Shown: positions 1 through 9,098, counted from the stretch's first letter. The stretch: 64,000 nucleotides of DNA from Chitinophaga polysaccharea (GCF_902150045.1 NZ_CABFVU010000003.1:992001-1056000); one strand, 5' to 3'. Program-made: numbers and translations. The notes: generated by a model from the sequence alone, not told the origin.

Positions 1-180
1 GGTACCTTTTACCACTACGGTTGTACCGGGTACAGGCGTCTTTTTCTCATCCTGTACCACACCTTGCACCACCCTTGTGTCCTGGGCCAGCAATAAAGAA
101 GAGGTAAGCGTAACCGACAGCATTACTGCTATCATAACAAGCCATTTGCATGACTTTCGTGAAAGAATCATTCTTAACAT
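1..180 (-). CDS. SusC/RagA-type TonB-linked outer membrane receptor, N-terminal fragment
   Basis: Only the first 60 codons lie in the window; the gene continues beyond the left edge. The protein starts with a basic, hydrophobic signal peptide (MLRMILSRKSCKWLVMIAVM and on) that ends in LLLAQD. It then enters the beginning of a carboxypeptidase-regulatory-like domain (VVQGVVQDEKKTPVPGTTVV, then VKGT), the standard N-terminal extension of SusC receptors. Such receptors sit in the outer membrane with a SusD lipoprotein and import glycans using TonB energy. The substrate cannot be told from this fragment. The ATG at 178-180 is preceded by about 450 bp without a gene, so its promoter should lie there. 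Confidence 0.85.
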   Translation of the reverse strand, partial: MLRMILSRKSCKWLVMIAVMLSVTLTSSLLLAQDTRVVQGVVQDEKKTPVPGTTVVVKGT

Positions 181-626
181 GGAATTCAAAATATTTAATG
201 TTAGGGCAATGAAGGGTTATGACAGCCGGTTCAGGACTGTCATACCGGAATACCCGGCGGGAACAATGAGATGCAATAAAAAGCAGGACCTCTACAGTTG
301 CGGTCGGATGCTACACATTAATTGATGGAGCTGAAAATGATTTCCGGGACGTGGTAACCCGGGGGACATTCAAATTTCATAAGTAATTATTTAGTGTTAA
401 ATAGACAATTATTCATAACGTCAAAACTGTGGATCATCAGATGGTGCTAAAACAAAAAGCAACAGGCGAATCTACAATAGTCATGTTTATATGAATGGTA
501 CGAATCTCCAAAAGGAGGGTAATAATGTCTAAATAAGCGCTGGTAGCTGCCGGAAAGGCGTCCGAAAATGAGCAGGCAGGGATTAAAATGAGGGGTTGGG
601 GTAACAGCATCGGGGCAGTCGGCATC
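181..626. other. intergenic region between divergent/tandem minus-strand genes
   Basis: No gene is supported here. The stretch should hold the promoter of the leftward SusC gene and the terminator of the leftward AraC gene. A 62-codon reading frame at 437-625 has low-complexity composition and no recognisable features, so I do not call it. I see no strong hairpin or repeat. Confidence 0.5.
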
Positions 627-1439
627 CTAATTTAACCAGTCGGTAGGCGCCTTGCCAAATTTCTTTTTAAAAGAATGCGAGAAATGAGAGAGGCTTTCAA
701 AGCCCAGGTCAAGATAAATTGCAGATGGCTTCTTGTTCTTCTTTTCAATAAGATGCCGGGCCTCCGCCAGCCGTTTTTCCAATAACCATTGTCTCGGCGG
801 CATATCGAATACTTTCTGGAAATCGCGCTTGAACCCGGCAAGACTTCTTCCCGTTAACTGTGCAAATTTTTCAATGGGAACATTATAATGGAAATTGCTG
901 ACCATAAATTTCTCCAGGTCCATCTTATAAGGCTCTGAAAAGTCAAATAACAGCTCCTTCAACCCGGGCATAATATTCAGGAGAAGATGTACCGCTTCTT
1001 TTACTTTAAGCATCCCCATGGCCTGGGTTATTTTTTCTTCCGGGTGATGAACATATGGAAGTATGGATTGAAAGAAGGCATGTAAAAAATCGTTCCCGGG
1101 AATAAGGACGCTGGCAGGTCCCTTATATTTATGTCCTATCTCTATCTGCTCCTCAAGGGCAATCTTCCTGAGCAGGTCTTCCTTCAGCCGGATAACAACG
1201 GTCTGGTAATTCTCTTCCTCCAGGGGAGTCTTGATAATTTCTCCCAATTGATTTTTTTGTACCAGCAACATTTCGCCGCGCCCCATCGATATCTTCTGGG
1301 TGGCAGTTTCCAGGCTAAAACGGCCCGACACCTGCAGTATCAGCGTATTATCTTCCAGGAATGCCACCTTTTCCTTCCTCATAGTGGAGTAGTAGGAGAA
1401 AAAGATGACTCCCGGGAGTATTTCTGTTGGATTCGTCAT
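627..1439 (-). CDS. AraC-family transcriptional regulator
   Basis: The protein has 270 residues. The N-terminal ~150 residues are a cupin-like sensor domain (LILQVSGRFSLETATQKISM region). The C-terminal ~100 residues form the two helix-turn-helix motifs of AraC regulators (FAQLTGRSLAGFKRDFQKVF, then YLDLGFESLSHFSHSFKKKFG). It lies 40 bp downstream of an aldo/keto reductase on the same strand, so it probably shares the transcript and controls that gene. A close paralogue at 34451-35257 has the same position behind another oxidoreductase. The family assignment is firm; the inducer is unknown. Confidence 0.92.
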   Translation of the reverse strand: MTNPTEILPGVIFFSYYSTMRKEKVAFLEDNTLILQVSGRFSLETATQKISMGRGEMLLVQKNQLGEIIKTPLEEENYQTVVIRLKEDLLRKIALEEQIEIGHKYKGPASVLIPGNDFLHAFFQSILPYVHHPEEKITQAMGMLKVKEAVHLLLNIMPGLKELLFDFSEPYKMDLEKFMVSNFHYNVPIEKFAQLTGRSLAGFKRDFQKVFDMPPRQWLLEKRLAEARHLIEKKNKKPSAIYLDLGFESLSHFSHSFKKKFGKAPTDWLN

Positions 1440-1479
1440 AATGTAAAGATATGAAACGGGCGCGGCTTATGTGCTTCTC

Positions 1480-2451
1480 TTACCGTTGCAGGTAAGTACC
1501 TCCGAGAATAGCGCCGGGAGCAAAATGCGTGTTAAGCGTATCCATCTCGGCAGGTGTAAATGTTATCTCCATAGCCTTTATGTTTTCCGGCAGCCGTGAT
1601 CTCCGGCTCATGCTTACCAGCGGCATAATATGACCGCCCTGTGCATTCACCCAGGCGATGGCCAGCTGGGCAGGCGTATATCCCTTTTCCTTTGCCATTT
1701 GTTTCAGCACTTCTACTTTTTCCAGGTTCTTTACCAGGTTATCTCCCTGGAAACGCGGGAAATGATGCTGGTAGGCATCGTCGGGAAGCGGTGCTTTCAT
1801 ATCACCGGTAAGCAACCCTTCGGCAGTATTGGCAAACGCCACCACCCCTATGCCCAGTTCTTTCGCCGCAGGAAGCAGGTCGCTTTCTATCTGTCGGTCG
1901 GCCAGCGAATAACCTATTTCCAAAGCTGTTACAGGGTGAATGCTGTTTGCCTTGCGCAGCTGATCAGCAGTTATTTCAGAAACGCCCAGGTAGCGCACCT
2001 TGCCTTCTTTTATAAGGTCGGCTATAGTGCCTATCACATCTTCTACCGGCACACTGTTATCAAGCCGGCAGGGCTGGTAAAGATCAATAGTGTCTATACC
2101 TAAACGTACCAGTGAATAGTTAATGAAATTCTTAATGGCCGCAGGACGCAGATCCAGCCCCAGCCATTGACCGCCATAAAAGATGGCGCCAAACTTAACG
2201 CTTATAAAAGCATCATCCCTTCTGCCTTTGATGGCCTTGCCCACCAGCAGCTCGTTGTGGCCTGCGCCATAGAAATCGCCTGTATTCAGGAAGTTGATGC
2301 CGCTGTCCAATGCCGCCTGGATAGTAGCAATACTTTCATTTTCATCACTGCCCTTGCCTCCCCAAACAGGAGACATCCGCATACAACCTAATCCGAGCTT
2401 GGACACCAGTGGTCCGTTTTTGCCAAGTGCTATCTTTGGTATTGTTGTCAT
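1480..2451 (-). CDS. aldo/keto reductase
   Basis: The protein has 323 residues from MTTIPKIALG and folds as an NAD(P)H-dependent TIM-barrel reductase of carbonyls. The family start LGxxGPxVSKLGLGCMRMS is clear. The catalytic Asp and Tyr are in NTGDFYGAGHNELL and the Lys is in FISVKFGA. The usual His of the tetrad (YYQHRxD in most bacterial members) is not present; the corresponding place reads YQPCRLD, so activity may differ. An upstream in-frame ATG at 2478 would add nine residues. I prefer 2451 because it begins right at the conserved family start. An AraC gene follows 40 bp downstream. Confidence 0.9.
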   Translation of the reverse strand: MTTIPKIALGKNGPLVSKLGLGCMRMSPVWGGKGSDENESIATIQAALDSGINFLNTGDFYGAGHNELLVGKAIKGRRDDAFISVKFGAIFYGGQWLGLDLRPAAIKNFINYSLVRLGIDTIDLYQPCRLDNSVPVEDVIGTIADLIKEGKVRYLGVSEITADQLRKANSIHPVTALEIGYSLADRQIESDLLPAAKELGIGVVAFANTAEGLLTGDMKAPLPDDAYQHHFPRFQGDNLVKNLEKVEVLKQMAKEKGYTPAQLAIAWVNAQGGHIMPLVSMSRRSRLPENIKAMEITFTPAEMDTLNTHFAPGAILGGTYLQR

Positions 2452-2480
2452 TGTTGTTATTTTATTGATTAATAACACAA

Positions 2481-2499
2481 AGGTCAGGGTTTAAGACCT
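2481..2499. promoter_or_regulatory. candidate operator upstream of the aldo/keto reductase
   Basis: AGGTC and GACCT form an inverted repeat with a 9-bp spacer, 30 bp upstream of the reductase start. The right half, GTTTAAGACCTGG, resembles the GTTTAAAAGACCA half-site found upstream of the paralogous oxidoreductase-AraC module near 36.4 kb. Binding by the neighbouring AraC regulator is inference. Confidence 0.35.
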
Positions 2500-2653
2500 G
2501 GCGCGCTTGCTTTTACAGCTCAAATTAGTTGTCTGGGTGGCTCAGGTAATTCCCTTATCAAGCTCAACACCAATTAACAATCTCCTTTTACTTTCAGATT
2601 AAATTAGTATTTTAAAAACCACTAATAAATCCACGTAAAGAAAAGGAATTAAC

Positions 2654-4597
2654 ATGAACAGAAAACAATTCATCGGTCTCGCCGGCAGCACCGCCTTAAC
2701 ACTATTACTAAGCAGGAAAAATCTTTTTGCCAACACAAAGGCGCCGACGCAGGGTGAATTTCTTTTCGTGGAAGCAGAAGGCTTTACAGATTATGGCGGA
2801 TGGGAACTTGATCAGCAATCAATGGAAGTAACAGGATCTCCCTATTTGCTGGCCCATGGTTTAGGGATACCCGTTGCAGATGCTTCAACAACCGTTGAAT
2901 TTCCTTCGGCCGGCACATACAGGGTTTGGGTACGCACAAGGGATTGGGTAGCTCCCTGGAAAGCACCAGGAGCGCCGGGTAAGTTTCAGCTACTCATCGA
3001 CAAGGTCCCTTTAAAAGAAACCTTTGGTACAAAAGGCGCCGCCTGGCACTGGCACGACGGAGGCCAGGTTACCGTACAAAAAAAAGCAACCCTCTCCCTT
3101 CATGACCTCACCGGCTTTGAAGGCCGCTGTGAAGCCATCCTGTTTTGCAAGGACTTAAATTTTGAACCTGTAAACGATCTCCAGGCCCTCACCAAATTCA
3201 GGAGAAAATTATTGGGATTAAGCGATGTGCCCGCCGATGGCGGAAGCTACGACCTGGTGGTGATTGGAGGAGGCGTTGCCGGAACCAGCGCGGCCATCTC
3301 CGCCGCCAGGCAGGGAATCAGGGTAGCGCTTATACAGGACCGCCCTGTACTGGGTGGCAACGGAAGCTCGGAAGTAAGGGTATGGCCGGAAGGACGTACC
3401 CAGCAGCAACCCTTCCCGCATGTTGGAGATATTGTTGAGGAAATAATGCCTACGCCGCCTACCCCGGTAAATGGTACCCGCAATGCATTGAACGGTGCAT
3501 TTTATGATGATTCAAAAAAATTAAAAGCCGTAAAAAACGAGCCCAATATCACCTTAATGATATATGAGCGGGCTTTCCAGGTAGAGAAACATAATAATGA
3601 AATCAAAGCCGTTATTATTCAGAATATACAAACAGGCAAGCGGCGGAAACTCAAGGCAAAATATTTTGCAGACTGTACAGGCGATGCCACCGTTGGCTTC
3701 CTTGCCGGCGCCGACCATGAAATGTCGAAAACCGGTTTGATGGGGATGTCAAATTTATGGAACGTGCTCAATGCTGCTGATAACAAACAGGTGCTGGCCT
3801 GTGAATGCAAAGACAAAACCGCTTTGGCCATGCAGTGCGAAATTGGTGAAGTGGCACAGCCCTTTCCCCGCTGTCCCTGGGCAATTGATTTAAAAGACAA
3901 ACCGTTTCCGGGCCGCAAAGGTTATAAAGGACAATGGGGCCGCGAGGATCCGCTCTCTAACCTGGGCGGATGGTTCTGGGAAAGCGGGTTTGATAAAAAC
4001 CCTATCACAGAAGTAGAGCTCATCCGGGATCTTAATTTCCGGGCCATGTACGGCGCCTGGGACACCTTAAAGAACGTGGATAAGCAATATCTCAACCACC
4101 GCCTGGGCTGGGCCGCCTTTATTGCCGGCAAAAGAGAATCCAGGAGGTTAATGGGCGACCTGGTATTAACCGCCGATGACTTCCGGAAAAATAATTCGTT
4201 TCCCGACCCGGCATTCCCCTGCTCCTGGCATATAGATATCCACGCCGCCGATCCGGCCTTCGACAAAGACTTAAAAGGACAGGAATTTATTTCAAGAGCC
4301 AGCGAGGGAGAAGGATATGTGTATAATAAAATATACTGGGCCCCCTACCGCGTTTTATACAGCCGCAACATCAGCAATCTTTTTATGGCAGGAAGGGACA
4401 TCAGCGTAAGCAACGACGGCCTTGGCCCCGTACGTGTAATGCGCACCTGCGGTATGATGGGTGAAGTAGTAGGAAAGGCCGCTGCCTTATGTACGAAATA
4501 CAAAACAACACCCAGGGGTGTTTACGAAAAGCACCTGGATAAACTGCAGGACCTGATGCGTATGCCTGGCCAATACCGGGCGGAGAATATATCATAA
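2654..4597 (+). CDS. secreted FAD-dependent oxidoreductase with N-terminal beta domain
   Basis: The protein has 647 residues. It starts with MNRKQFIGLAGSTALTLLLS, a signal peptide without the twin arginine. Residues ~35-180 form a beta-rich, carbohydrate-binding-like domain (FVEAEGFTDYGGWELDQQSM, then YRVWVRTRDWV). The FAD domain starts at ~200 with the dinucleotide motif VVIGGGVAGTSAAISAARQG, followed by GGNGSSEVRVW and ADCTGDATVGFLAGADHEMS, typical of the FAD_oxidored family (PF12831). Bacteroidota homologues are often annotated as xanthan-lyase-like, but nothing here shows lyase activity. The role is probably oxidation or processing of a periplasmic sugar derivative; this is inference. It is followed by a small gene after 18 bp. 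Confidence 0.85.
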   Translation: MNRKQFIGLAGSTALTLLLSRKNLFANTKAPTQGEFLFVEAEGFTDYGGWELDQQSMEVTGSPYLLAHGLGIPVADASTTVEFPSAGTYRVWVRTRDWVAPWKAPGAPGKFQLLIDKVPLKETFGTKGAAWHWHDGGQVTVQKKATLSLHDLTGFEGRCEAILFCKDLNFEPVNDLQALTKFRRKLLGLSDVPADGGSYDLVVIGGGVAGTSAAISAARQGIRVALIQDRPVLGGNGSSEVRVWPEGRTQQQPFPHVGDIVEEIMPTPPTPVNGTRNALNGAFYDDSKKLKAVKNEPNITLMIYERAFQVEKHNNEIKAVIIQNIQTGKRRKLKAKYFADCTGDATVGFLAGADHEMSKTGLMGMSNLWNVLNAADNKQVLACECKDKTALAMQCEIGEVAQPFPRCPWAIDLKDKPFPGRKGYKGQWGREDPLSNLGGWFWESGFDKNPITEVELIRDLNFRAMYGAWDTLKNVDKQYLNHRLGWAAFIAGKRESRRLMGDLVLTADDFRKNNSFPDPAFPCSWHIDIHAADPAFDKDLKGQEFISRASEGEGYVYNKIYWAPYRVLYSRNISNLFMAGRDISVSNDGLGPVRVMRTCGMMGEVVGKAAALCTKYKTTPRGVYEKHLDKLQDLMRMPGQYRAENIS

Positions 4598-4615
4598 ACC
4601 CAATGCACCATTACT

Positions 4616-5359
4616 ATGGGACTATTCAAAAAACTGTTTGGCAAAAGCAAACAGGAAATTGAAATTGCAATAGATAAAAGCAAAGTGCCGGTTTACCCCA
4701 TGCTGAAAGCAGGGAACTGGCAGGCAATAAACCGGGTTGAAGCTATTCCTTTTGTAAAGGATAAGGAGCAGCTCGAACTGGCCATCATTTTTGCCCAGGA
4801 CGCGGGAACCCGTTTTGAATATATCACTCCATCCGATCTGCAGCATCCTGAAGTAAAAGCCAATTATGAAAACTGGCAACTGCAGATCGATGCATACCCT
4901 TATGAATTCGAAGTTTCAGAGCGATTGGATAACCGCATCATTTTTGCTTCCGGTGAAGATCACTCTTCAGAAAAGATCCTGTCGCCCGCTTTCCTCCATC
5001 ATGCCTGCGAAGTACTTCATACCGACCGGCTTATTATTTCTGCACCAAGACGGCGCTGCCTGATGATAACCAGCTATCATGAAAACTTCCCCATGCTGGA
5101 AAACTTCTTCCACCTGCATTTTATCGCATTCCGGGAAGAAGAATACGGCAACGAGCCCATTACTGAAATGATCTTTACTGCCAATAACAAAAATGTAGAG
5201 TATGCTGTACCACTGGGGTTCCGTATTAACCTATATGAAAAAGACGGGCAACGAAAATTGGTTTATTCCACTATGGATGAGCTCTTCGATGAAAATGACC
5301 AGATAAATTTTCAAAAGATAATAGAACGGAATAAAATACCGGTGCTGTTTAAGAGATAA
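4616..5359 (+). CDS. conserved hypothetical protein, cytoplasmic, 247 aa
   Basis: I do not recognise the family. The protein begins MGLFKKLFGKSKQEIEIAID, has no signal peptide or membrane segment, and is rich in charged residues. The pattern of a short basic N-terminus followed by an alternating alpha/beta body recalls DUF1444-like or SseB-like Gram-positive and Bacteroidota proteins, but I cannot confirm this. It starts 18 bp after the FAD oxidoreductase on the same strand and may be co-transcribed, though the functions look unrelated. Confidence 0.7.
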   Translation: MGLFKKLFGKSKQEIEIAIDKSKVPVYPMLKAGNWQAINRVEAIPFVKDKEQLELAIIFAQDAGTRFEYITPSDLQHPEVKANYENWQLQIDAYPYEFEVSERLDNRIIFASGEDHSSEKILSPAFLHHACEVLHTDRLIISAPRRRCLMITSYHENFPMLENFFHLHFIAFREEEYGNEPITEMIFTANNKNVEYAVPLGFRINLYEKDGQRKLVYSTMDELFDENDQINFQKIIERNKIPVLFKR

Positions 5360-5458
5360 CATCATGCTGGCAGCTTACTCCCGCGATAAATAATATTTTT
5401 TTCTGAAATCCCGACCGTTTTGCATAGCTGAATCGTCCAAAAGATAAATTCAATTAAA

Positions 5459-6262
5459 ATGAAAAATCTGAAAGACAAAGTAGCTGTCGTTTTTGCTGCA
5501 TCCGGTGAAATTGCCGGAGCTGTGGTACGGTCGTTTTCCCGGCACGGGGCAAAGGTATATGTTAGCGCCCGGAACCCGGATGCCGCAAATCAATTGGCCC
5601 GCGAAATCCAGTCCGGTGACGGATGGGCGGAAGCCGCTAAAGTAGATGCGTTAAATGAAACCGAGATTAACGACTTCCTGGGAAAGGTGGTTGCGGACAA
5701 CCAGCGGCTGGATGTTGTATTCAATGGCATCGGAGCCGGCTATGATGAAATGGGCGGCCGCCCTGCTACAACAGAAGCCACCTTCCAACAGTTCATGGCC
5801 CCGGTTGAAAAGATCTGCGGATCTCAATTCCTTACTTCAAGGGCAGCAGCAAAATATATGATGCAAACCCGGTCCGAAGGAACCATCCTGCTGCTTACAG
5901 CCGCATTATCCAGGTCAAAACTCTCCAATGTAGCAGGTATAACAGCCGCCAGCGCAGCCATTGAAGGGCTTACCCGGGTAATGGCCGCGGAATGGGGAAA
6001 AAGCGGTATCAAGGTAACCTGCATCTGTCCCGGCGCCATAATGGAAACCAAACGGATCTCCGGATGGATCGAAGCCACCGCCCGACAATATGGAATGCCG
6101 CTGGAACAGTTAATTGCACAGTATAAATCGCTCGATATCCTGAAAACAAACCTCACATTAAAACAGGTAGGTGAAACAGCCGCCTTCCTCGTATCTGAAA
6201 CAGGGGTCGCTTTCAACAGCCATATTGTGGATGTGGATTGCGGCAAACTGAACATTTTATAA
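5459..6262 (+). CDS. SDR-fold protein lacking the catalytic triad
   Basis: The protein has 267 residues with a clear short-chain dehydrogenase fold: LKDKVAVVFAASGEIAGAVV at the start, VVFNGIGAG where NNAG normally stands, AAIEGLTRVMAAEWGKSGIK, and ICPGAIMET. Key residues are missing. The Gly-rich TGxxxGxG is replaced by FAASGEIAG (residues 12-20). The Ser, Tyr and Lys of the S-x12-YxxxK triad correspond to Ala148, Ile161 and Ser165. By family knowledge this should abolish ordinary dehydrogenase activity. The frame is intact and the fold preserved, so a non-catalytic, binding or other role is likely. A hairpin and an ECF sigma factor gene follow. Confidence 0.85.
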   Translation: MKNLKDKVAVVFAASGEIAGAVVRSFSRHGAKVYVSARNPDAANQLAREIQSGDGWAEAAKVDALNETEINDFLGKVVADNQRLDVVFNGIGAGYDEMGGRPATTEATFQQFMAPVEKICGSQFLTSRAAAKYMMQTRSEGTILLLTAALSRSKLSNVAGITAASAAIEGLTRVMAAEWGKSGIKVTCICPGAIMETKRISGWIEATARQYGMPLEQLIAQYKSLDILKTNLTLKQVGETAAFLVSETGVAFNSHIVDVDCGKLNIL

Positions 6263-6282
6263 CATACTTATAGTAGATTAGT

Positions 6283-6312
6283 GGTTACAGCCCTCCGTAA
6301 AGGGCTGTAACC
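6283..6312 (+). terminator. hairpin between SDR-like gene and sigma factor gene
   Basis: GGTTACAGCCC and GGGCTGTAACC form a perfect 11-bp stem with an 8-nt loop, 21 bp after the SDR-like stop codon and 25 bp before the sigma factor ATG. No long T run follows, so it may be a weak terminator or an attenuating structure in the sigma factor leader. Confidence 0.55.
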
Positions 6313-6336
6313 TTCGCGCAACCTCACTTTTATTAA

Positions 6337-7185
6337 ATGGAAAAAGAGAACATCCTCCAATTGGCCATTGCCGGCGATATTAACGCGTTTCAAACACTGT
6401 TTGCCGAATTTCAAAACCAGTTGAAATCTTACCTGTATCGTTTGCTGACCGATAGGAACGACGTAGATGACCTGACGCATGATACCTTTATCAGGGCGTT
6501 TACCAGGATATCAACGTTTAACCGGGACTCATCCCTCAAAACATGGGTGTTCAGGATAGCTACCAATCTTGCCTATGATCATCTGCGGAAACAAAAAAGA
6601 TGGCAACCCGATGCACAGGACCGGGCAGCCGACCTGGCCATTGCTTCAGAAGAGATCAGGCAGGTTTTCTGGATGGTGCACGAAACATCGCCTGCAGGAG
6701 CTTACGAAATGAAAGAGCATATCGACTACTGTTTCACCTGCATCTCAAAAACATTACCCATAGAAAACCAGGTAGCGCTGATCCTGAAAAATATCTATGA
6801 TTTCCAGGTCCGGGAAATTTGTATGATCCTCGAAAAAACGGAAGGCGTGATAAAGCACCTGTTGAACGATGCCAGGAATACCATGACTGATATCTTTGAG
6901 CACCGGTGCGCGCTGATCAATAAAAATGGTGTTTGCCATCAGTGCAGTCATATAAACGAGATCTTCAACCCCAAACAGGACCAGCAGGAGGAGCTGATGA
7001 AACTGGAACTGGTAAAAGCTTCAAAGAAGTATAACAGGGAGCAGCTTTTTGCATTACGTACATTACTGGTAAAGGCTATCGATCCCCTGCATGCGGCGGG
7101 CACCGACTTCCACGAGGAAATTATGAAATGCCTGAGAACAGCGATCGGTGAAAAGAGCGATTTTTTTGAAGAGAAGCCGGAGTAA
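6337..7185 (+). CDS. ECF-type RNA polymerase sigma factor with C-terminal extension
   Basis: The protein has 282 residues. Region 2 lies at ~15-95 (DVDDLTHDTFIRAFTRISTF, then LKTWVFRIATNLAYDHLRKQ). A sigma4-like helix-turn-helix lies at ~140-185 (LPIENQVALILKNIYDFQVR, then GVIKHLLNDARN). An extra ~90 residues follow, starting with a Cys cluster, HRCALINKNGVCHQCSHINE, that could bind a metal. Usual ECF factors are about 180-200 residues long, so this tail may be a built-in regulatory domain. No anti-sigma gene adjoins it. The next gene, DinB-like, follows after about 60 bp. Confidence 0.88.
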   Translation: MEKENILQLAIAGDINAFQTLFAEFQNQLKSYLYRLLTDRNDVDDLTHDTFIRAFTRISTFNRDSSLKTWVFRIATNLAYDHLRKQKRWQPDAQDRAADLAIASEEIRQVFWMVHETSPAGAYEMKEHIDYCFTCISKTLPIENQVALILKNIYDFQVREICMILEKTEGVIKHLLNDARNTMTDIFEHRCALINKNGVCHQCSHINEIFNPKQDQQEELMKLELVKASKKYNREQLFALRTLLVKAIDPLHAAGTDFHEEIMKCLRTAIGEKSDFFEEKPE

Positions 7186-7246
7186 TTTTTATCACAAACC
7201 CCAATTAAATCCTACGCTGTTATATCTTTATCTCAAATACCACTCT

Positions 7247-7747
7247 ATGATACTACAATATCTATTAACAGAATTTGAGCATGAAGTAAACAACACCCGT
7301 AAAGTATTACTGGCTGTCCCGGAAAAAGACCTTATGTACAAACCAGCGGATACCTCCTGGACAATGGGTGAGCTGGCCCAGCATATTGCCACCATTTACT
7401 ATTGGTACGCAGGCACGCTCACTAAAGATGTATACGATCTGGCCGCCGATCGTCTTGAACGGGGAAGCCCCAACGATATCAAAGCTACCCTGTCGCTTTT
7501 TGAAAGTAATGTAGATCAGGCAAGAAGTGCGTTAAAATCACTTACAGAAGAAAAACTCCGGGATAACTGGACCATGAAAGCAGGTGAACGGGTTATTCTT
7601 GGCCCCATGCCCCGGGGAATTGTGGCACGCGGATTTCTGTTCAACCATATCTATCACCATCGGGGCGAAATGATCGTTTATCTACGCGCAACCGGCAATA
7701 AAGTGCCGGGACTATATGGCCCCACCTACGAGGAAAGCAGGTTCTGA
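7247..7747 (+). CDS. DinB-family protein
   Basis: The protein has 166 residues from MILQYLLTEFEHEVNNTRKV. It is a four-helix bundle of the DinB/YfiT type, with metal-ligand histidines in MGELAQHIATIYYWY and NHIYHHRGEM, matching the usual H...HxxxH arrangement. Members act as metal-dependent thiol transferases or have unknown substrates. A longer reading frame opens at 7148, but it overlaps the sigma factor gene. The start at 7247 fits the family's beginning. Confidence 0.88.
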   Translation: MILQYLLTEFEHEVNNTRKVLLAVPEKDLMYKPADTSWTMGELAQHIATIYYWYAGTLTKDVYDLAADRLERGSPNDIKATLSLFESNVDQARSALKSLTEEKLRDNWTMKAGERVILGPMPRGIVARGFLFNHIYHHRGEMIVYLRATGNKVPGLYGPTYEESRF

Positions 7748-7792
7748 TATAAACGGAAATACGCAGTCTACATACCAAACAATAAAACACCC

Positions 7793-9091
7793 ATGTATTT
7801 TACCAAAGCAGATATCGACGCCAGGAGAGCCCGCCTGGCGGCCCAATGGAACAACGTTTTAAAAAACGATGAAGCCATACTGGTATACAGCGGCTACCCG
7901 GTACAAAAACCAGGAGGTCTTGATCAAACCTATCCTTTCCTCCCCCACCCCTCTTACTACTGGCTTACAGGCAGGCGCCGGGAGGAAGAAGTGATCCTTT
8001 ATAACAGGCACACGGGCTGGATTGAATTCCAGAAAGCCTGGACCCGGGAACAATCCGTTTGGGAAGGCGAAAAGCACGATCTGCTGGTACAGGAACCCGG
8101 GGAAGATATTCAACACCTGAAGTCTTACATGGAAACACAGCGTTTTTCCAGGGTCTATCAACTGGGGCAGGTACCCGGCAATCCACCGGTGGAAGACAAT
8201 GCTCTTACCCTTCGTACCCTGCTTCAGCAAACCCGCAGGGTCAAAGATGCAGCCGAGGTAAAGCTGATCCGGCATATTGCCGGTATTGCGACATATGGCT
8301 ACAGGGAGCTGGAACAAATGATACGCCCGGGCGTATCAGAAATGGAAGTGCGACTCGCCTTCGAAATGCAGACCTTCCGCCATGGCGGTCATGCCGTGCC
8401 TTACGACACCATCGTGGGCAGCGGCCCCAATGCCGCTATTTTACACGCATTGCCTACAACAAGGATCATCGGCAACAATGAGTTTGTGCTCGTGGATGCA
8501 GGCGCCAGTGTGTACGATTATTGCGTTGATATTACCCGTACTTTTCCTTCCTCCGCTGCAATGGACACAAGGCATAAAGCGCTCTACGAACTGGTATTAT
8601 CCGTACAACAGGATTGTATCTCCAAAACGCTGGCGGGTACCTTCTGGCACGATATACACAATCATGCCGCCCGGGAGTTTACACGCGGGTTACTCAGTCT
8701 CGGCATCCTGAAAGGCGATCTTTCCGGCCTCATCGAAAAGGAAGTGATAGCTGCCTTCTTCCCTCACGGGCTCGGGCACCTGGTAGGGCTTCATGTACGC
8801 GATACCGGCCAGGAAGAAAACCCCTCGCCCCGTATCTACTCCGGCGCCCGCCTGCGGGTGGATATACAACTGGAGGCCGGCCACCTGATCACCGTGGAAC
8901 CGGGATTATATTTCATTAAAGCCCTGCTGGAAGAACCGGGGTTTGTAAAAAAATACCAGGAAGATATTAACTGGAACGAGCTGGAACACTGGAAACATAT
9001 TGGCGGGGTACGGATAGAAGATAACATACTGGTAACGGCTTCCGGTAATGAAAACCTGACGGAAACGGTGCCAAAAGCAACCCATATATAA
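7793..9091 (+). CDS. pepP: Xaa-Pro aminopeptidase (M24 family)
   Basis: The protein has 432 residues. An N-terminal AMP_N-like domain (FTKADIDARRARLAAQWNNV) precedes the pita-bread catalytic domain. Metal ligands are visible: Asp in VLVDAGASVYDYCVDITRTF, His in FFPHGLGHLVGLHVRDTG, Glu in LITVEPGLYFI and Glu in IGGVRIEDNILVT. The enzyme removes N-terminal residues preceding proline and is cytoplasmic, as no signal peptide is seen. Length and motif order are normal for PepP. It ends just before a MITE-like element. Confidence 0.93.
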   Translation: MYFTKADIDARRARLAAQWNNVLKNDEAILVYSGYPVQKPGGLDQTYPFLPHPSYYWLTGRRREEEVILYNRHTGWIEFQKAWTREQSVWEGEKHDLLVQEPGEDIQHLKSYMETQRFSRVYQLGQVPGNPPVEDNALTLRTLLQQTRRVKDAAEVKLIRHIAGIATYGYRELEQMIRPGVSEMEVRLAFEMQTFRHGGHAVPYDTIVGSGPNAAILHALPTTRIIGNNEFVLVDAGASVYDYCVDITRTFPSSAAMDTRHKALYELVLSVQQDCISKTLAGTFWHDIHNHAAREFTRGLLSLGILKGDLSGLIEKEVIAAFFPHGLGHLVGLHVRDTGQEENPSPRIYSGARLRVDIQLEAGHLITVEPGLYFIKALLEEPGFVKKYQEDINWNELEHWKHIGGVRIEDNILVTASGNENLTETVPKATHI

Positions 9092-9098
9092 CACAGCC

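Noticed and set aside
437..625. 62-codon minus-strand reading frame downstream of the AraC gene
   Set aside because: No start context, domain or signal features; composition looks like random translation of an intergenic region.
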